Below, piece by piece: positions 1 to 12,302 of a stretch of DNA of 64,000 nucleotides. Position 1 is the first letter of the stretch; each line of letters opens with the position of its first letter. This stretch comes from Distichodus sexfasciatus (Eukaryota; Chordata; Actinopteri; Characiformes; Distichodontidae), in contig JAVGVS010000011.1 of assembly GCA_032718565.1 (NCBI GenBank), forward strand, positions 1,466,905 through 1,530,904, in the 5' to 3' direction. Both the position numbers and the translations under genes were made by a program. Under the pieces are notes generated by a model. It saw only the letters and a list, made by a program, of their open reading frames with translations, was not told where the DNA came from and did not search any database.

Positions 1-230
1 ACAGTGACAGTTAGAACCCTTGAATTGGCCTTGTGATCAGAAAGTCACCGGTTCAAGTCCTGGACTGCTAAAGGTACCACTGCGGTACTAATGAGCAAAG
101 TACCATCCCTAGCACTGGTCCCCGGAGGCTTCCAAATAGCTGGCCAATGCTCCTTCAAGGAGGGGTCAAATGCAGAGCTCACATATTGTTGTGATGCACT
201 GTGTTGTGTTCACAATGACAAATAACCACT
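1..230 (+). repeat. tRNA-derived SINE, family A (left-truncated by window)
   Basis: It has a tRNA-like head with a B-box (ggttcaagtcc near 51) and the family body gtaccactg.ggtacta.tgagcaa.gtacc, ending acaatgacaaataa. The same consensus recurs about a dozen times in the window on both strands. Confidence 0.85.
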
Positions 231-1856
231 CCAAAAAATACTGTAAAATACCGTTTAAAGCCGATTAAACTCTTAATTTTTAACTCTTGCTATTTTCCTT
301 AGGACAGAGTCGGGTAGCAGCATCCTGGGTCGGTCAAACCTCCGGCTCGTTGAGCACGACCAAGTAGCCGTGAGGCCTTTGCAGTACTTACATGATTGCT
401 TTGGAGGTTTTCCAGTAAACTGGGGTCGTTAAATCCAGACTCCTCCATCGAGTGGGAGCTGTGACTGAAAGGCAGAGAGAGAGAGAGACCAATACAGCAT
501 TAACAACAATAAAACTTCTTAGTTATTACCTCTACACAGCTTCCTCTAAAAGCTTCATGAGACAGTCAGGAGTCGGGAAGCAGATCAAGAGGAAACGAGG
601 AGGAGAGTTAACCAAGTTACACAAGCCGGTTAACACTAATCGTCTTTAAACTTGAGCAGCACGGACACAAGAAATACTCTAGAAACAACACGAACCGCGA
701 CTTTAAACAGTTAAGTCCAACGAGTTTTCAATCTTCACATTCTGTTAAAGGGCAACTCTAATGTGGACTTTTTTTGAGAACTGAATTTCAACAAACAAAC
801 AATAACCAACCTTGGCATGATTATATCGAGCAGAGGTCCTGAATGTCGGTTTCGATTCATTTTTGATTAATTGCCCAACCCCTGGTCTGAAGCAAATCTT
901 TCGCCATGATTTTTACTACCAGGTGTGCTAACATGGCAGGGCAGCAAATTACATCTACACGTTGCCTCATGTGCCGTCTTTAGTGGTGGTATTGATTGAA
1001 GAGGATTGTGATGTATAGCAAGCTGTTTATTGGGGAGTCAGAGGAACTATCTGTCGTCTGGTGCTTGTTTAATAGGGCTATATGTGTTACCTTATAACAC
1101 TGTCCATCTAACAGGGTTCGGCAGCGTCTTTAAAGTGATGATGCAAATTAAATGCAAAAAGCATTTTTTTAAGTCATTAGCAAATGGTTCATTAGACGCA
1201 AGCTCGGGTTCGAATGTTGCAGTTTTCATTGAGCCAAACGATCATCATTGTTTAATGTTTAAATGTTTAATTACATTGGAATTAATAATTACAACAATTA
1301 AATTAATTTTTCATTAGCAATTAGAACAAATCAAATCAAATTACATACATAACAAATATTACAAGGATAACAAGGCAAATCTTCCTATTTTACACAACGG
1401 AAAGTGAATGGATAACATCCACTGAAAGTGAGTGCAGCTGGAATGAGCAGAAACAGGAAGTGGAGAAGTGCGTGGGTGTGAGAGACTCGTAAATCAGTTC
1501 CATCACGCTCACAAGATCACATGCTGATTTGATGGCAACATCACAAAAATCCAATTTCCTTTCTCACATGGCCTCCTGAGCAGGCTATATACAGAAATAT
1601 TCCACTTGCACTCACAGCTCGTGACAAAATCTCACACACACACACGGTGTCATCTGATTTAGGCAAATATCACAGGAGACTGTAATTAAAAGAGCGGAAC
1701 GTTCTTCATGCGGCAGGCGATTACACGTCTTCCACGATGCGTCAGTCACATGCTTCACCAACACCACACACAGCCACAATCAGATACAGCAGCACACAAC
1801 TCCACACCACACACAACCACACAATAATCGTTAACACAGAGATCAAGACTCAGAAG

Positions 1857-2463
1857 GTGACGTAACAGTTAGGGAGTTGGCCCCATGATCGGAGGGTCGC
1901 CAGTTCAAGTTCCGGACTGGTGCCTCAGAGGTACTCATGAGCAAGGTATCATCCCCACTGTTCCTTGGGCAGGGACACTAGCTGCCCACCGCTCCTTAAA
2001 GGATGGGTCAACTGCAGAGGTCAAATTTCGTTGTGGTGCACTGTGTACTAGAGATCGAGCGATATTTTTATTTAGGGCCGATACCGATTACTGAGAGTTA
2101 ACGGGGGCGATAAACGATATTTGGAAACTATATGCAAAAAAAATCAAAGTTTTGAATTTTACAAACTCCAAGCTCCAGATGAAACTCTCCTCTTCAGCAT
2201 TGATTGGCTACTATTCGTATGACATATAGCCAATCAGGGACTGTTGTGGGCGGGACATTAACTGAAGCAGCGAGTCGAGAGCAAACGGCACAGAGAGCAG
2301 AGACGGCAGTGGAGCCACAGTAGTGCACCTTGTAATTACTTAATATTAATGATGGTCAAAATTAAACATCGAATGCCTAATATCGGGTCCCGATAATGGA
2401 CTTGGACGATAATCGGTCGACCCTTACTGTGTGCTGGGGTGTGTTCGCAATGATGAATCACTT
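1857..2463 (+). repeat. SINE family A, split by a hAT MITE
   Basis: The SINE head and body run to 2048 and resume at 2427 with ctgtgtgctggggtgtgttc...acaatga, the normal continuation of this family. The interruption is a 378-bp element at 2049-2426. Confidence 0.85.
2049..2426 (+). mobile_element. hAT-type MITE ('cgaccgat' family) nested in a SINE
   Basis: Termini tagagatcgagcgat and aatcggtcgaccctta form imperfect inverted repeats. The flanks ctgtgtac (2041-2048) and ctgtgtgc (2427-2434) are an 8-bp target duplication with 7/8 identity, as expected for hAT transposition. It has no coding capacity. Confidence 0.85.
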
Positions 2464-3763
2464 AAATTCAGTTACAGACTCACACTCCTGCCACAGTTGC
2501 ACAGAAACTAAACAGCCCTGAAAACTTAAAAGGAAAAAATGGCAAAAAAAAAACCCTCCTTGTGGAGACAGCTCAGGTGGCCGTTTGCGGCATTAGCTCC
2601 ACTGTAAACTGCAACAGCAATTTCAGCATCCAGAAACGGTTATGAGAGTTTTCATTAAGTAACGTTTGAGTTTGAAGAAGAGAGAATATGGAAGCAAATG
2701 TGTCAACATAATGCATGTGCAATGCAAAATAGGCTACATTATAAAAAAATAAAATAAACAGACTTTTAAACAAAACTAACACTTTATAGTGATTTTGTAG
2801 AGGAGTATAATCTAAAAATAAAGCTAAAATGACAAACAAAAAATTTGGGTTGCCAATCAGAGTAAAATCTAATACCTAATACAGCCTGCCACTGTGACAC
2901 ACTCACACACACACACACACCACTGTTAACAACGGCAGGAGAAACACAAGCCAAGGGAAGAAAATTCACACTCCTCCCTCTCTCCCCAAAGTAACACACA
3001 AACACACACAAATGGAGTGTAACATGAACAAGAAGAGCAAGCGTAGCAGGAGGAGGAGGACGAGGAGGAGGAGGAGGATGGCAAGTCGGAGGAGAGAGAA
3101 ATCACACTCCTCCCTTTCTCCTGAGAATCAACACACACACACATCCACAGTGTCTCTCAGCTACACATTAGCAATGACGTGAAGTGAGAACTCTGTGTCC
3201 GGCCTGCGGCTCTGCAGCACAGCTGAGGCCAGTAGGAACCGGGCCAAGCTGTTAACACCCAGCCAGCCATGCTCCGGCCTGCAGCTCTGTGCGCATTGTT
3301 CCTCTGATAATGTCCGTTAACGTCGCTTCTCCGCTCGTGGAAAGCTAAATCATACCTCAGGCAGCTTTAGCTCTCGAGCAGGGAGAGATTAAACCTGGCT
3401 CACGGTGAGTCCGAGTCCTCATCTGACTGGATTAAGCAACTCAGTCCTGAGCTGCACCAAAAACTCCAGTGAAACACTAATAAAGTGACATTTATGCAAT
3501 TGTCCAGTTCATGTTTGTTTGACCACATCGCATGAGAACTATTAATCTTGTTTAAATTCTTCAGGCAGACTCTAGAGCTGTTAATGAGAATGAAATCATT
3601 TCTAATACATAAGATTTGCTCCTTCGCATGCAACGTGTTGGTTGCAAGTTTAAAATTCTTTATACCATTACATGAAAATGTTTGAACTGTGAAACTCACA
3701 GTTAGAACTTACAACAGCTAAACGAGTTTCAAACCACAAACGTGTTCATGCTTTGACATGGCC

Positions 3764-4052
3764 AGTCATAGTAGCTCAGTGGTTAAGAAGCTGATCTAGT
3801 AAGCAGTTAAAACCTAAACGTGTGGCTTCGAGTCCCATCAGAAGCATTGATTTTTGTGGAGGTGGCAGCGGTCCAGTGGCTAGGATACTCGCTTCTGGAC
3901 CAAAAGGTCTTGGGATTGAATCCTACCTCCAGCACGACCATCATTGGGTGCCTGAGCAAGACATTTAACCCCAAGTTGCTCTCAGGGAGACTCCCTGTAA
4001 TCGGGAAATGGAAGCCGCTCTGCTAAAATGTCATAAATGTAAATGAATCACA
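3764..4052 (+). repeat. Two tRNA-headed SINE pieces (second is family B)
   Basis: A tRNA-like head with A-box tagctcagtgg and B-box-like cttcgagtccc lies at 3768-3840. A second unit follows at about 3862-4052 with the family B signature: ggtcttgggattgaatcc, gcctgagcaagac, taaccccaagttgctct. Confidence 0.75.
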
Positions 4053-5541
4053 TTGCATGTAGGTGAGCAAATTCTATTCATTATAAACGGTTTCTTCTTC
4101 TTTAACAGCTATAGAATCGGCTTGAAACATTAAAGCAAGATTTAAGCGTCCGGCCTCAGGAGAACGAGACCGGAGTTTCTCGGCAGATGCCTTGTGGATC
4201 CGGAGGGACGCAAAATCTGAGACCAAAGCACTTACACACTTTTTACACACCAGCTCTTAGAGACGGATTCTGTTCTTAACGGATCTGCACTGGATATGAT
4301 TCAGTGCTTTCATTCTTTTCTGGATATTATACAGATACAGCCAAGCAAAAAATACTTGAATCAGTTCATTATGTTCACCAGTTTCCTCCAAGTCTGATTA
4401 TACATCATTATATTTCACATGAGCTGGAGGGAAGGTTTTGTCCTTTTTAGAGATCAAGTTTTCTCAGGGCTTCTAAGTCAGCAGGTGACGATCAATACAT
4501 CCCTTGAAGGAAAAAAGAAAGGACAATCTGATCTTGCACCTGAGTTAGAGGAACTATTACTGTTCTTGAATGTTTTAAGCCAGACTGGACCTGAAACTCA
4601 ACTCTCTTGCCACGTATATATATTTTTAACGGTGAGTGTTGACACCTTTTTCTTAAGTAAAGTTCCAGAACAGTCTGGTTGAGTCTTTGCTTCAGCAGAA
4701 AACAGGATGAGATGGGAAAGCAGCCTGGGGTAATTTTTTTTTTTCCCATATATTCAGCATAATACTTCTCTCATCATTATCACAAAGACTAGACGTCTGC
4801 AAAGAGACGTCGGGTACCTCTATTTTACTTTGTTTGTGTTGTTCTAGTGGCATCACGTTTTTCCACTGGAAAAAAATAATGCAAGTGCTGCAAAAAAAAG
4901 GCTCCAAACCAGCATCAAAACTTAGTTGGAGTGGAACTAAGAACCTGTGATGTCATGAGAAGTGGAAGGAGTAAGTGATGCAACTTTGGACACAGAAAAC
5001 AGCAGTAGGCAAATCTGGAGTTATGTGGGTTACTGAAGACTTTCATATTCATTTGAGCAAATCTGCTGTTTATCAAAAAGCACACAAAGAAAGAACAATG
5101 TGTATGAAGATATGAGAGAACTGAAAGTTGTTGGATTTGACCGATCAATTGAACTAATAATCAAACAAACTGGGTTCAAATTTGGATATTTAAATTCATG
5201 TTCAAAGCTTGAAACGACATCTGAAAACACATGATCTGCTCCTTGTTGTTGGTCTACGTAGTTGGCATGGTGGCGTGTGACGAGGTCGCAGTGTCGTCAA
5301 CCAGCTCCCACTCAGCTTTTATGCCACCTCTTTTCCACTGCATTGGTGGCAACACGGGAGCTTGACCACAACTTTAGTTGGGAACCAGCAAGAACCATCA
5401 AGTAGGCTTACTCTACCCATCTCCCATGACACCACAGGTTACAGACCAGCAAAGGTTTGGTGCCAGTTTAGAACCAATTTTGAGGAAGTGCACCATTTTT
5501 TCAGTGGAAAAACTTGGCACCAGTTTCAAATTGGGAACCAG

Positions 5542-5780
5542 CAGTGGAAAAAGGGGCCACTGGTTCCAAACTTCAGCTCCGGGACCAACACCAGTGCAGT
5601 GGAAAAGGGGCCACTGGTTCCAAACTTCAGCTCTGGTACACTGCAGTGGAAAAGGTGCCACTGGTTCCAAACCTTAGCCCTCGTACACTGCAGTGGAAAA
5701 GGGGCCACTGGTTCCAAACTTCAGCTCCGGAACCAACACCAGTGCAGTGGAAAAGGGCCCACTGGTTCCAAACTTCCGGG
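5542..5780. repeat. Minisatellite, about 4.6 units of 47-55 bp
   Basis: Units start cagtggaaaa.gg.gccactgg at 5542, 5597, 5644, 5691 and 5745. Spacings are 55, 47, 47 and 54 bp; the long units carry an extra ccaacaccagtg segment. Open frames here on both strands are by-products of the repeat. Confidence 0.85.
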
Positions 5781-5965
5781 TGTTGGTGGCCTAGTGGTAG
5801 GACACTTGCCTTTGGACCAAGCGGTTGTGGGTTCAAAGCCGCTACCAACATTGGGTCCCTGAGCAAAACCCTTAACCCTAAGTTGCTCTCAGGGGAACTG
5901 TCTCTGAAATTAGGAAATGTAAGGCTCTCTGGATAAGAGCGTCTGCTAAATGCTGTAAATATAAT
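5780..5965 (+). repeat. SINE family B with L2-like tail
   Basis: A tRNA-like head (ggcctagtggtaggaca, gtgggttcaaagcc) is followed by ccctgagcaaaacccttaac and the tail ctctggataagagcgtctgc followed by taaatgctgtaaat. Confidence 0.85.
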
Positions 5966-6255
5966 TTGAAAACATTAGTACTTTTGACAAATGGGTTACA
6001 TGAGCAACAGGCAGCAACATTAACAGATCAGCAGGAGGCACAAGGTCACTGATCCAGACACATTTTTAAAAAGCACTTGAAACAGCCACATATCAAGTGG
6101 ATCATGATTAGTATCGGTTTTAAGTGACACCACGCTACTGAACACAGTCACACCACAAGCACAGGGGAGCCATCTGTACCACACTACCCACAATGCACCA
6201 CAGCAAGAACACATGACAGAAGCAGAAGCACAGAGTCAACCAGAGCAGAGCTTAC

Positions 6256-6300
6256 CAGTCCTCTTCCGCAAAACTACCATCCTCCACTTCTGACGTGTGA
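6256..6300 (-). CDS. atp8a1: atp8a1 exon 15: 45-nt frame-neutral exon at N-domain start
   Basis: 45 bp, acceptor accttacag and donor CTG/gtaagc. T completes Gly, then HTSEVEDGSFAEED and TG of a Trp codon, giving GHTSEVEDGSFAEEDW. The human protein has an insert of the same 15-residue length, G-H.PE.ED.....DEW, at the same place (residues ~433-447) as I recall it. The exon is far too short to appear as an open frame; it was found by searching minus-strand intron 14 for the expected phase and flanking signals. Phase 2 in and 2 out with a length divisible by three means that skipping it keeps the frame, so it is a likely cassette exon. Confidence 0.85.
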
Positions 6301-6712
6301 CTGTAAGGTGAAGTGAAAAGAGTTACAGAGGACAGAACAGCGGGAGCTGGGTTCACCGGGCATCTGCCGCACATTTTCACAGTCTCTTATTTTATTGATG
6401 AAATCTGCTGCCTTCTTTATGACAGCTGCTTGGTGTTAGCTTGTTATTATAAACAAAGTGTGTTTTGATGAGTGATATTTTGGGACGAATCATGTTCTGC
6501 ATGTGAAAGCAGCAGAACCCAGTAAACCCTGCTGGTGTGTCAGTGGGGCTGAGTGTTAAAGAGGGAAAAAGCAACACACATCTTTACAGTGAAGCATTCT
6601 GGGAATTGATCAGGTAAAACAGCAACCGTCTACCATTAAAGCTGTCTATGAAGCCTAATGCTGCCAGGAAGTAAGGGACAGAAAGTCTCGATGAAGGATG
6701 TTATCTGCAAAA

Positions 6713-7173
6713 AGAGGTCGACCGATATTGGTTCTTCAGGGCTGATATCGATACCGATTATTGCTAGTTAACGAGGCCGATAACCAAAGTTTGGAACCGA
6801 TATGCAAAAAAAAAGAGAAAATGTCAAAATTTAGAATTAAGAACACCAACCTCAGCTGGAATTCTCCTCGCTCTTCTTCTCCTTCTCGAGGCTTTACGCT
6901 ATGCTCGTGTGTGAGTGTGGTGTGAGTGACAACAAGGCTTCAGCGTTGACTGGCTACTACTCGCATGACATTAGTCCAATCAGAGACTGTTGTGGGGGGG
7001 ACATTAAATCAAGCAACAAATCGAGAGCAAACCGGCAGTGGAGCCACAGTAGTGCATCTTGTAATTACTTAATATCAGTGATGGTCAAAATTACACACCA
7101 ATACCGACAATATGCTAAATGCCTAATATCAGGCCCCGATAATAGGCCCGGCCAATAATCGGTCGACCCTTTA
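6713..7173 (+). mobile_element. hAT-type MITE, 'cgaccgat' family
   Basis: Starts agaggtcgaccgatattgg and ends aataatcggtcgaccctt. The interior shares acaaggcttcagcgttga and the gggacattaaat region with the copies at 2049, 41374 and 46315. No clear target duplication. Confidence 0.8.
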
Positions 7174-7291
7174 GTAATGACACCATCGCAAATCAACCAA
7201 GACTGTCAAACCCAAATTTCTCCAGGAATGCTGCTCAAAAAATATAAATAATAGTGTCTGATAAATACTGTAAATATAATTAAATATGATT

Positions 7292-7640
7292 CCAGGAGCC
7301 ACTCATGGACCCCTGAGCAAAGCCTTTCACCCCAAGCTGCTCCAGAGACTCCCTGTAATTAAGAAATGAAAGTTACTCTGGTTAAGAGCATCTGAAAAAT
7401 GTAAACATGTCGTATATCAAGACGGCTGTAATCACCTAATTTTGCTTAATATTCTTTAATATCAATATCAGCTCATTAAAAAAGCTCAAAAGGTGGAATG
7501 GACCAAAAGGTTGTGATTTGGAGTCTAGCAGTATCCCCACTTCAGCACTACCACCACTGAGCCCCTGAACATGACCCTTTACCCCAGGTTGCAGCAGGGA
7601 GGAAAGTTCTGGATAAGGGCTTCCGTAAATGCCATAAATA
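7292..7640 (+). repeat. Two SINE family B fragments
   Basis: At 7292-7410 the body cccctgagcaaagcc...gagactccctgtaatta and a degraded tail are present. A second copy at about 7495-7640 shows ggaccaaaaggttgtga and ctgaacatgaccctttaccc. Confidence 0.7.
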
Positions 7641-10189
7641 TAATTTTGATTATTTAGAGCATTAATTAGGAAATAGAAGTAACACTGGATAAGAACTTCT
7701 AATAAACATGCAAAATAAACTGCTCAGACAGTATGACTTGAAAAAAAAAAAAAAACAGAGGATGGAGTAAAATCTAAAAACTGGAAATTAATTCCCGAAT
7801 GTAAAATAAAAGATCAACTCCCTAAACTCCCAATGATTTTCATTTGCCAAGACCTTATGTTTTTGCAGTGCTTGCTATACTCCTGCCACGATATGTTACA
7901 TATATACATACACATATATACACTGTATATTTATATTGTAGCTCAGGTCCCCGGGTCTGGACGTGTGGAGTAGGGAGCTTCTAGTAGGTGGGGGCTTCTG
8001 TAAGCATGATGCGAGTGGACGTTGGCCTGACCGAGTGTTTAACAGACCAGACACAAGCCCCGTTGTGTTGTATTTAGGTGAGGGGGCAGAGACGCGGCGT
8101 TGACGTTATGAGACATGAAGGCTTCGGCCACTGGGGGAGGAGCGCAGCGGCGCCAAGGTCTGATCGTCTGTTTCCTGAGTCACATTTTCTGATATGCTGG
8201 GTGTTGGTTGTAGGACACGACTCAAGCTCAGAGGTGAAAAAGGGGAGGAAATAGGTGACAGGTAAAGTGATCCAACGCTTACGCATTTCACCTACTGTAA
8301 CTGTGGGGTTTTGTCTGAGCCAAACCGTACAAACACAAGAAGAGGTTTTGTCTCACGTGTTCCGGGCTCATTTGAGTGGAAAACACCATCACATTTTAAC
8401 AGGGCAGAGTCTGGCCCGAGGGTACATGACACTCCAACACCTTTAAACCCATCCAAACACAAAGAGCACCAGCTTTCTCTACACAAATACAACTCAACCT
8501 GACCTTTAAGACCAGAAGATGAATATAACCTTCTCAACACTCCCAGTTGCAAGATTTACACTATTACACACATAACCAGCACTGGACCAAATACATTTTA
8601 ACAACACGCAATGTTTAGATAACCCTTAAGAGACATCACAAGCTCTACAAGCACTGGAAATGGTGATACAAACATCTACATCCCCCACCCCAACATTGAC
8701 CGTTTGCCATATGCCTTTAAAATGAAATATAATAAAATCTTTGGTACAAAACAAAACAATAAACCAGGGAATTGTGCCTTTTAAGGTCTAAAAGATGACA
8801 TTTAAGTTTTATTTTCTTTTGCGTCACAGCATCAGCGATCTTTATGACTTCAGACTATATCTCAGACTCATCGTAGTCTTTCTGATTAGACCTGCTTGTC
8901 TGACCTCTCATTACGTCAGCAACGCAAGTAAATTACATAATGGGTGTTTCGTTCCACATACAGGCAAGCTTATTGTCCACAAAGTGATGATAATAATAAA
9001 GCTGAATTAAATAGAAGGGTTTGTGTAATTTCCTAGCTCATGATGTAAAATTAAGCCAAAAATAATCCAGGATTAAAAAAAAAAAAAAAGAAGAATTGTA
9101 ATCATTTTAAATTGCAACACATGAAGAGGAGGGGGTGCTGCAGCAACATCAGCATCTTCACTTCCCTGAGGCAAGCTGTATATTCTGTTGGTGATGTAAT
9201 ACAATCCTGAATCTAAAAATAAAATCAAGGTATGAACCAAACTGTATTTCAAAAACAGGTTCGAGCTGAAATGTGATTTAAAGAACTGTTACACCTCTAA
9301 TTAACAACTACACCGAAGTTCTGGAAAACCACAGATTACGCCGGACAAAAAAAATACATTCAGGACAAAAAAGAAACAAAAAACAGGATTGTTGCTTCCC
9401 TTTAATGCGCAAAACTTATGGAAACTAATCCTCAGTGTGCACAAGTACAAAACAATGAACAAAGAGCCTTAACACGGACGTCTCCAAGGGAGAATCCTCT
9501 CTCTATTCCGTCTCCCTCCCTCTGTGTGTGTGTACCGTTTTTATGTGTTGTGGGGACCTTTTTGGGCTGTTTTGTCCCCTAAAATCACTTTTGTTCATTT
9601 TTTATGGCTTTGCTGGGACATTTGAGACACATTTTGTGTGTGTGTGTGTGTGTGCGTGCAAAGTGTCTCTTGGTAATTGGCACACATTCCCACATCAGAC
9701 GTGCTTGGGTAGATAAACTGGGACACGTTGCACAAATGAGAGTGTTATTGGCCAACGTGGACGACCACACAACCCTAATGTGTTTCTAATGAGTCCAAAT
9801 CAAACTTTAGAGGACAAGAGTCTGAAAATACAGCCAAGCAGAAATTCATAAACGTCCCTAAAGAACAAAACCTCCATTTCATGGTAAATATAAACTCTTT
9901 TTAACTACAAGCATAATCACAATGTAACGACCTAGTGGCTACATGAGGAATATTTTGCAGGTGCAAACACCTATTACTTCACATAGTATAAAAACAAGCT
10001 TTATGGTTTTCTGGAAAGGGGAAGAAATGTTCCCCAAAAATACAGAAAAAGATTAAGGGTTCTCACAGACATGGATGAAAATATCAATATATAGAACCTG
10101 CCCGGCTGGGCTCATACAGAACGTGTTGCATCTAGTCAAACGTATTAACACTCTCAACCACAGGGATTTTCTTCACTAATTACTAGGTG

Positions 10190-10495
10190 TGTTGAAATTA
10201 ATCACATAATCGAACGATTCCTCATCGATGCAGTGGCAGACCATAATCGATTATATCAGGATTTTCAACCGGTGTTCTGCTGCCCCCGGTGGTCCGCGGC
10301 GGCATCGCAGGTGGCCCATGACATACAATTCAGTTTCACTACGGAAATCACTATTTAAAAATTATTTCTTTTTCAAAACATTTCCAGATGATTTGGGCGT
10401 CTTTATGAATGAATGAATTGAATGCAAAAATCTAAAAAATAATAGAAAAAAATGATACTGATATGAGGTCCTATCGCCCAGCCCTAATTTTATTT
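10190..10495 (-). mobile_element. hAT-like element debris
   Basis: The right end tatcgcccagccctaatt is the terminal motif of a common fish hAT family (inverse of tagggctgggcgata seen at 57238). The left end near 10190 is degraded. Confidence 0.5.
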
Positions 10496-11487
10496 TATGA
10501 CTTCTCAAGCGTCTAACGTTCTGAAAGATCTAAACTCACAGTCTAGATACACTGATGTCCCTGAGATTTTGCTGCACAGCTCTCTTTAATGTTCTCTTGT
10601 GCCAGTTCGCCAGACCGCTGGACCGCTAATGCTCTGTAAGGCTCATTAATATTTGATGTTTATACGGGCTAAAAGAGGGAGAGATGAGAAAAAAAAGCTG
10701 CCTGCTCCTTCCAAACACATGCACAGAGATGCAGTACAACGCTCTCCATCCACGCTCGTACGCTCGTTTTACACAGACTCCAGAGAGGCAGAGTTTCACC
10801 CTAATTAACCACATCTTCGGACTCAAATCTAGGCCAGTCTTTACATCTTACTCCTCGTCTGCCCTCCTTCTCTCTCTCTCTCTCTCTCTCTCTTACCCAA
10901 AAAATGGGGATGATCTTTCAAAACCTAACTTCCATTAATCTGTTGTTCTTTATCTACTCCTGAGACGATAAGGGAGGGATGGAGGGAGGGAGGGAGGATG
11001 GATGCAGGAGCTGAGCCAGGTGATGCCGGCATCAAAAGAGGCCGAGTTCATCTAAAGCTGATAAAGAGGGAGGCATCAATATTTATGAGGGAGACTCGCT
11101 GCCTGTTCAACCCACAGCAGCTGAAAATAGACGTTATTAGAGATTAAGCCCCGACCATAATAGAAACATCAGGAACACAGACAAACCCACACAATACACA
11201 CACACACACACCCCTGCAAAGGTAGCATACCAGTGTTGGGGAGCAGGTAGCCAAAAATAGCGACGGTACTAACTTAACTCTATTTTATTAGTAGCTTATC
11301 AGTAGCAAATCTGCTTTTAACATGCTGTTACTCCAACAGTAACTCACATTTTAATGAACAGAAATGTTGGGTGGAATAACAGTACAGTAACCCCTCGCCT
11401 CACGTTGCTAATTCTAAAAAATAATATTCTAATACAATCATGAGTCGTGAATAACCAACAGCAAGCCTAATATATCATAAAATGAAA

Positions 11488-11815
11488 TGTCAGTCAGTCA
11501 TTATCTAACCGCTTTATCCCAACTGGGGTTGGGGGGAACCGGAGCCTATCCCGTGAACTTGCGGGAGCAGGCGGGGAACAACCCTGGGCAGGCACCAACA
11601 CATCGCAGGGCACACACACTCACACAACCACACTCACATTCACACCTTACGGAGGCCAACTTAGAGTCACCAATTATTGTATATTGCATGCCTCTCGACT
11701 GTGGGAGGAAACCGGGGCACCCAGAGGAAACCCACGCGAACATGCAGCCTCTACACAGAAGGGCCCTACGGCCGTGCCCGGGAGTTGAACCCAGGCCCTT
11801 CTACCGTGATGCCCC
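11488..11815 (+). repeat. Repeat family D (LINE/SINE-derived, 'aaccgctttatccc')
   Basis: Contains aaccgctttatcccaactgg, ggagcctatccc, ggcggggaacaaccctgggc, gtgggaggaaaccggggcac and gggagttgaacccaggccct, in the order of a dispersed fish retroposon tail. The open frames over it are incidental. Confidence 0.75.
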
Positions 11816-12060
11816 TAAAATGAAATGTTTAATGTTTAATACGATCTTACAATGGCGATAATGACAACAAAATTTCACGAGGCAGCAAATGTAGCAGCAC
11901 AATGTGGTACATTGTGGTATGTGTTCTGGAACCAATTAACAACGTCAGGTGAGGTATTACTGTACATGGCTCCAAAAAGCCTAATTTTTCTCTCTTTACA
12001 AAGACAGGTATTTTCAGCAACCAGGTGTTTCTGGTTGGTGTTGAACTGGCAAAAGGGGTA

Positions 12061-12302
12061 GTTGGTAGCGTAACAGTTAGGGAGTTGGCTCTGTGATCAT
12101 AAGGTCGCTGGTTCAAGTCCCGGACCGGTAAAGATACTACTGAGGTACTCATGAGCAAGGTACCCACACCAAACACTGTTCCACCGTCGCTGCCAAAAAA
12201 TCTACCCACTGCTCCTTCACGGATGGGTCAGATTTCGTTGATGTACTGTGGTGTTGTCACAATGACAAATAGCTAGCTAAATTCAGCTAAATTCACTTAA
12301 AC
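12061..12302 (+). repeat. SINE family A
   Basis: Near full-length copy: A-box region gtagcgtaacagttagggag, B-box ggttcaagtcc, body actgaggtactcatgagcaa, and tail acaatgacaaatagc. Confidence 0.88.

Noticed and set aside
3764..3850. tRNA gene
   Set aside because: A-box and B-box words are present, but the intervening region does not give a cloverleaf, and the head is joined to a SINE body.
5362..5936. Open frames of 140-166 codons
   Set aside because: They read through the 47-55 bp minisatellite and a SINE; the repeat alone explains them.
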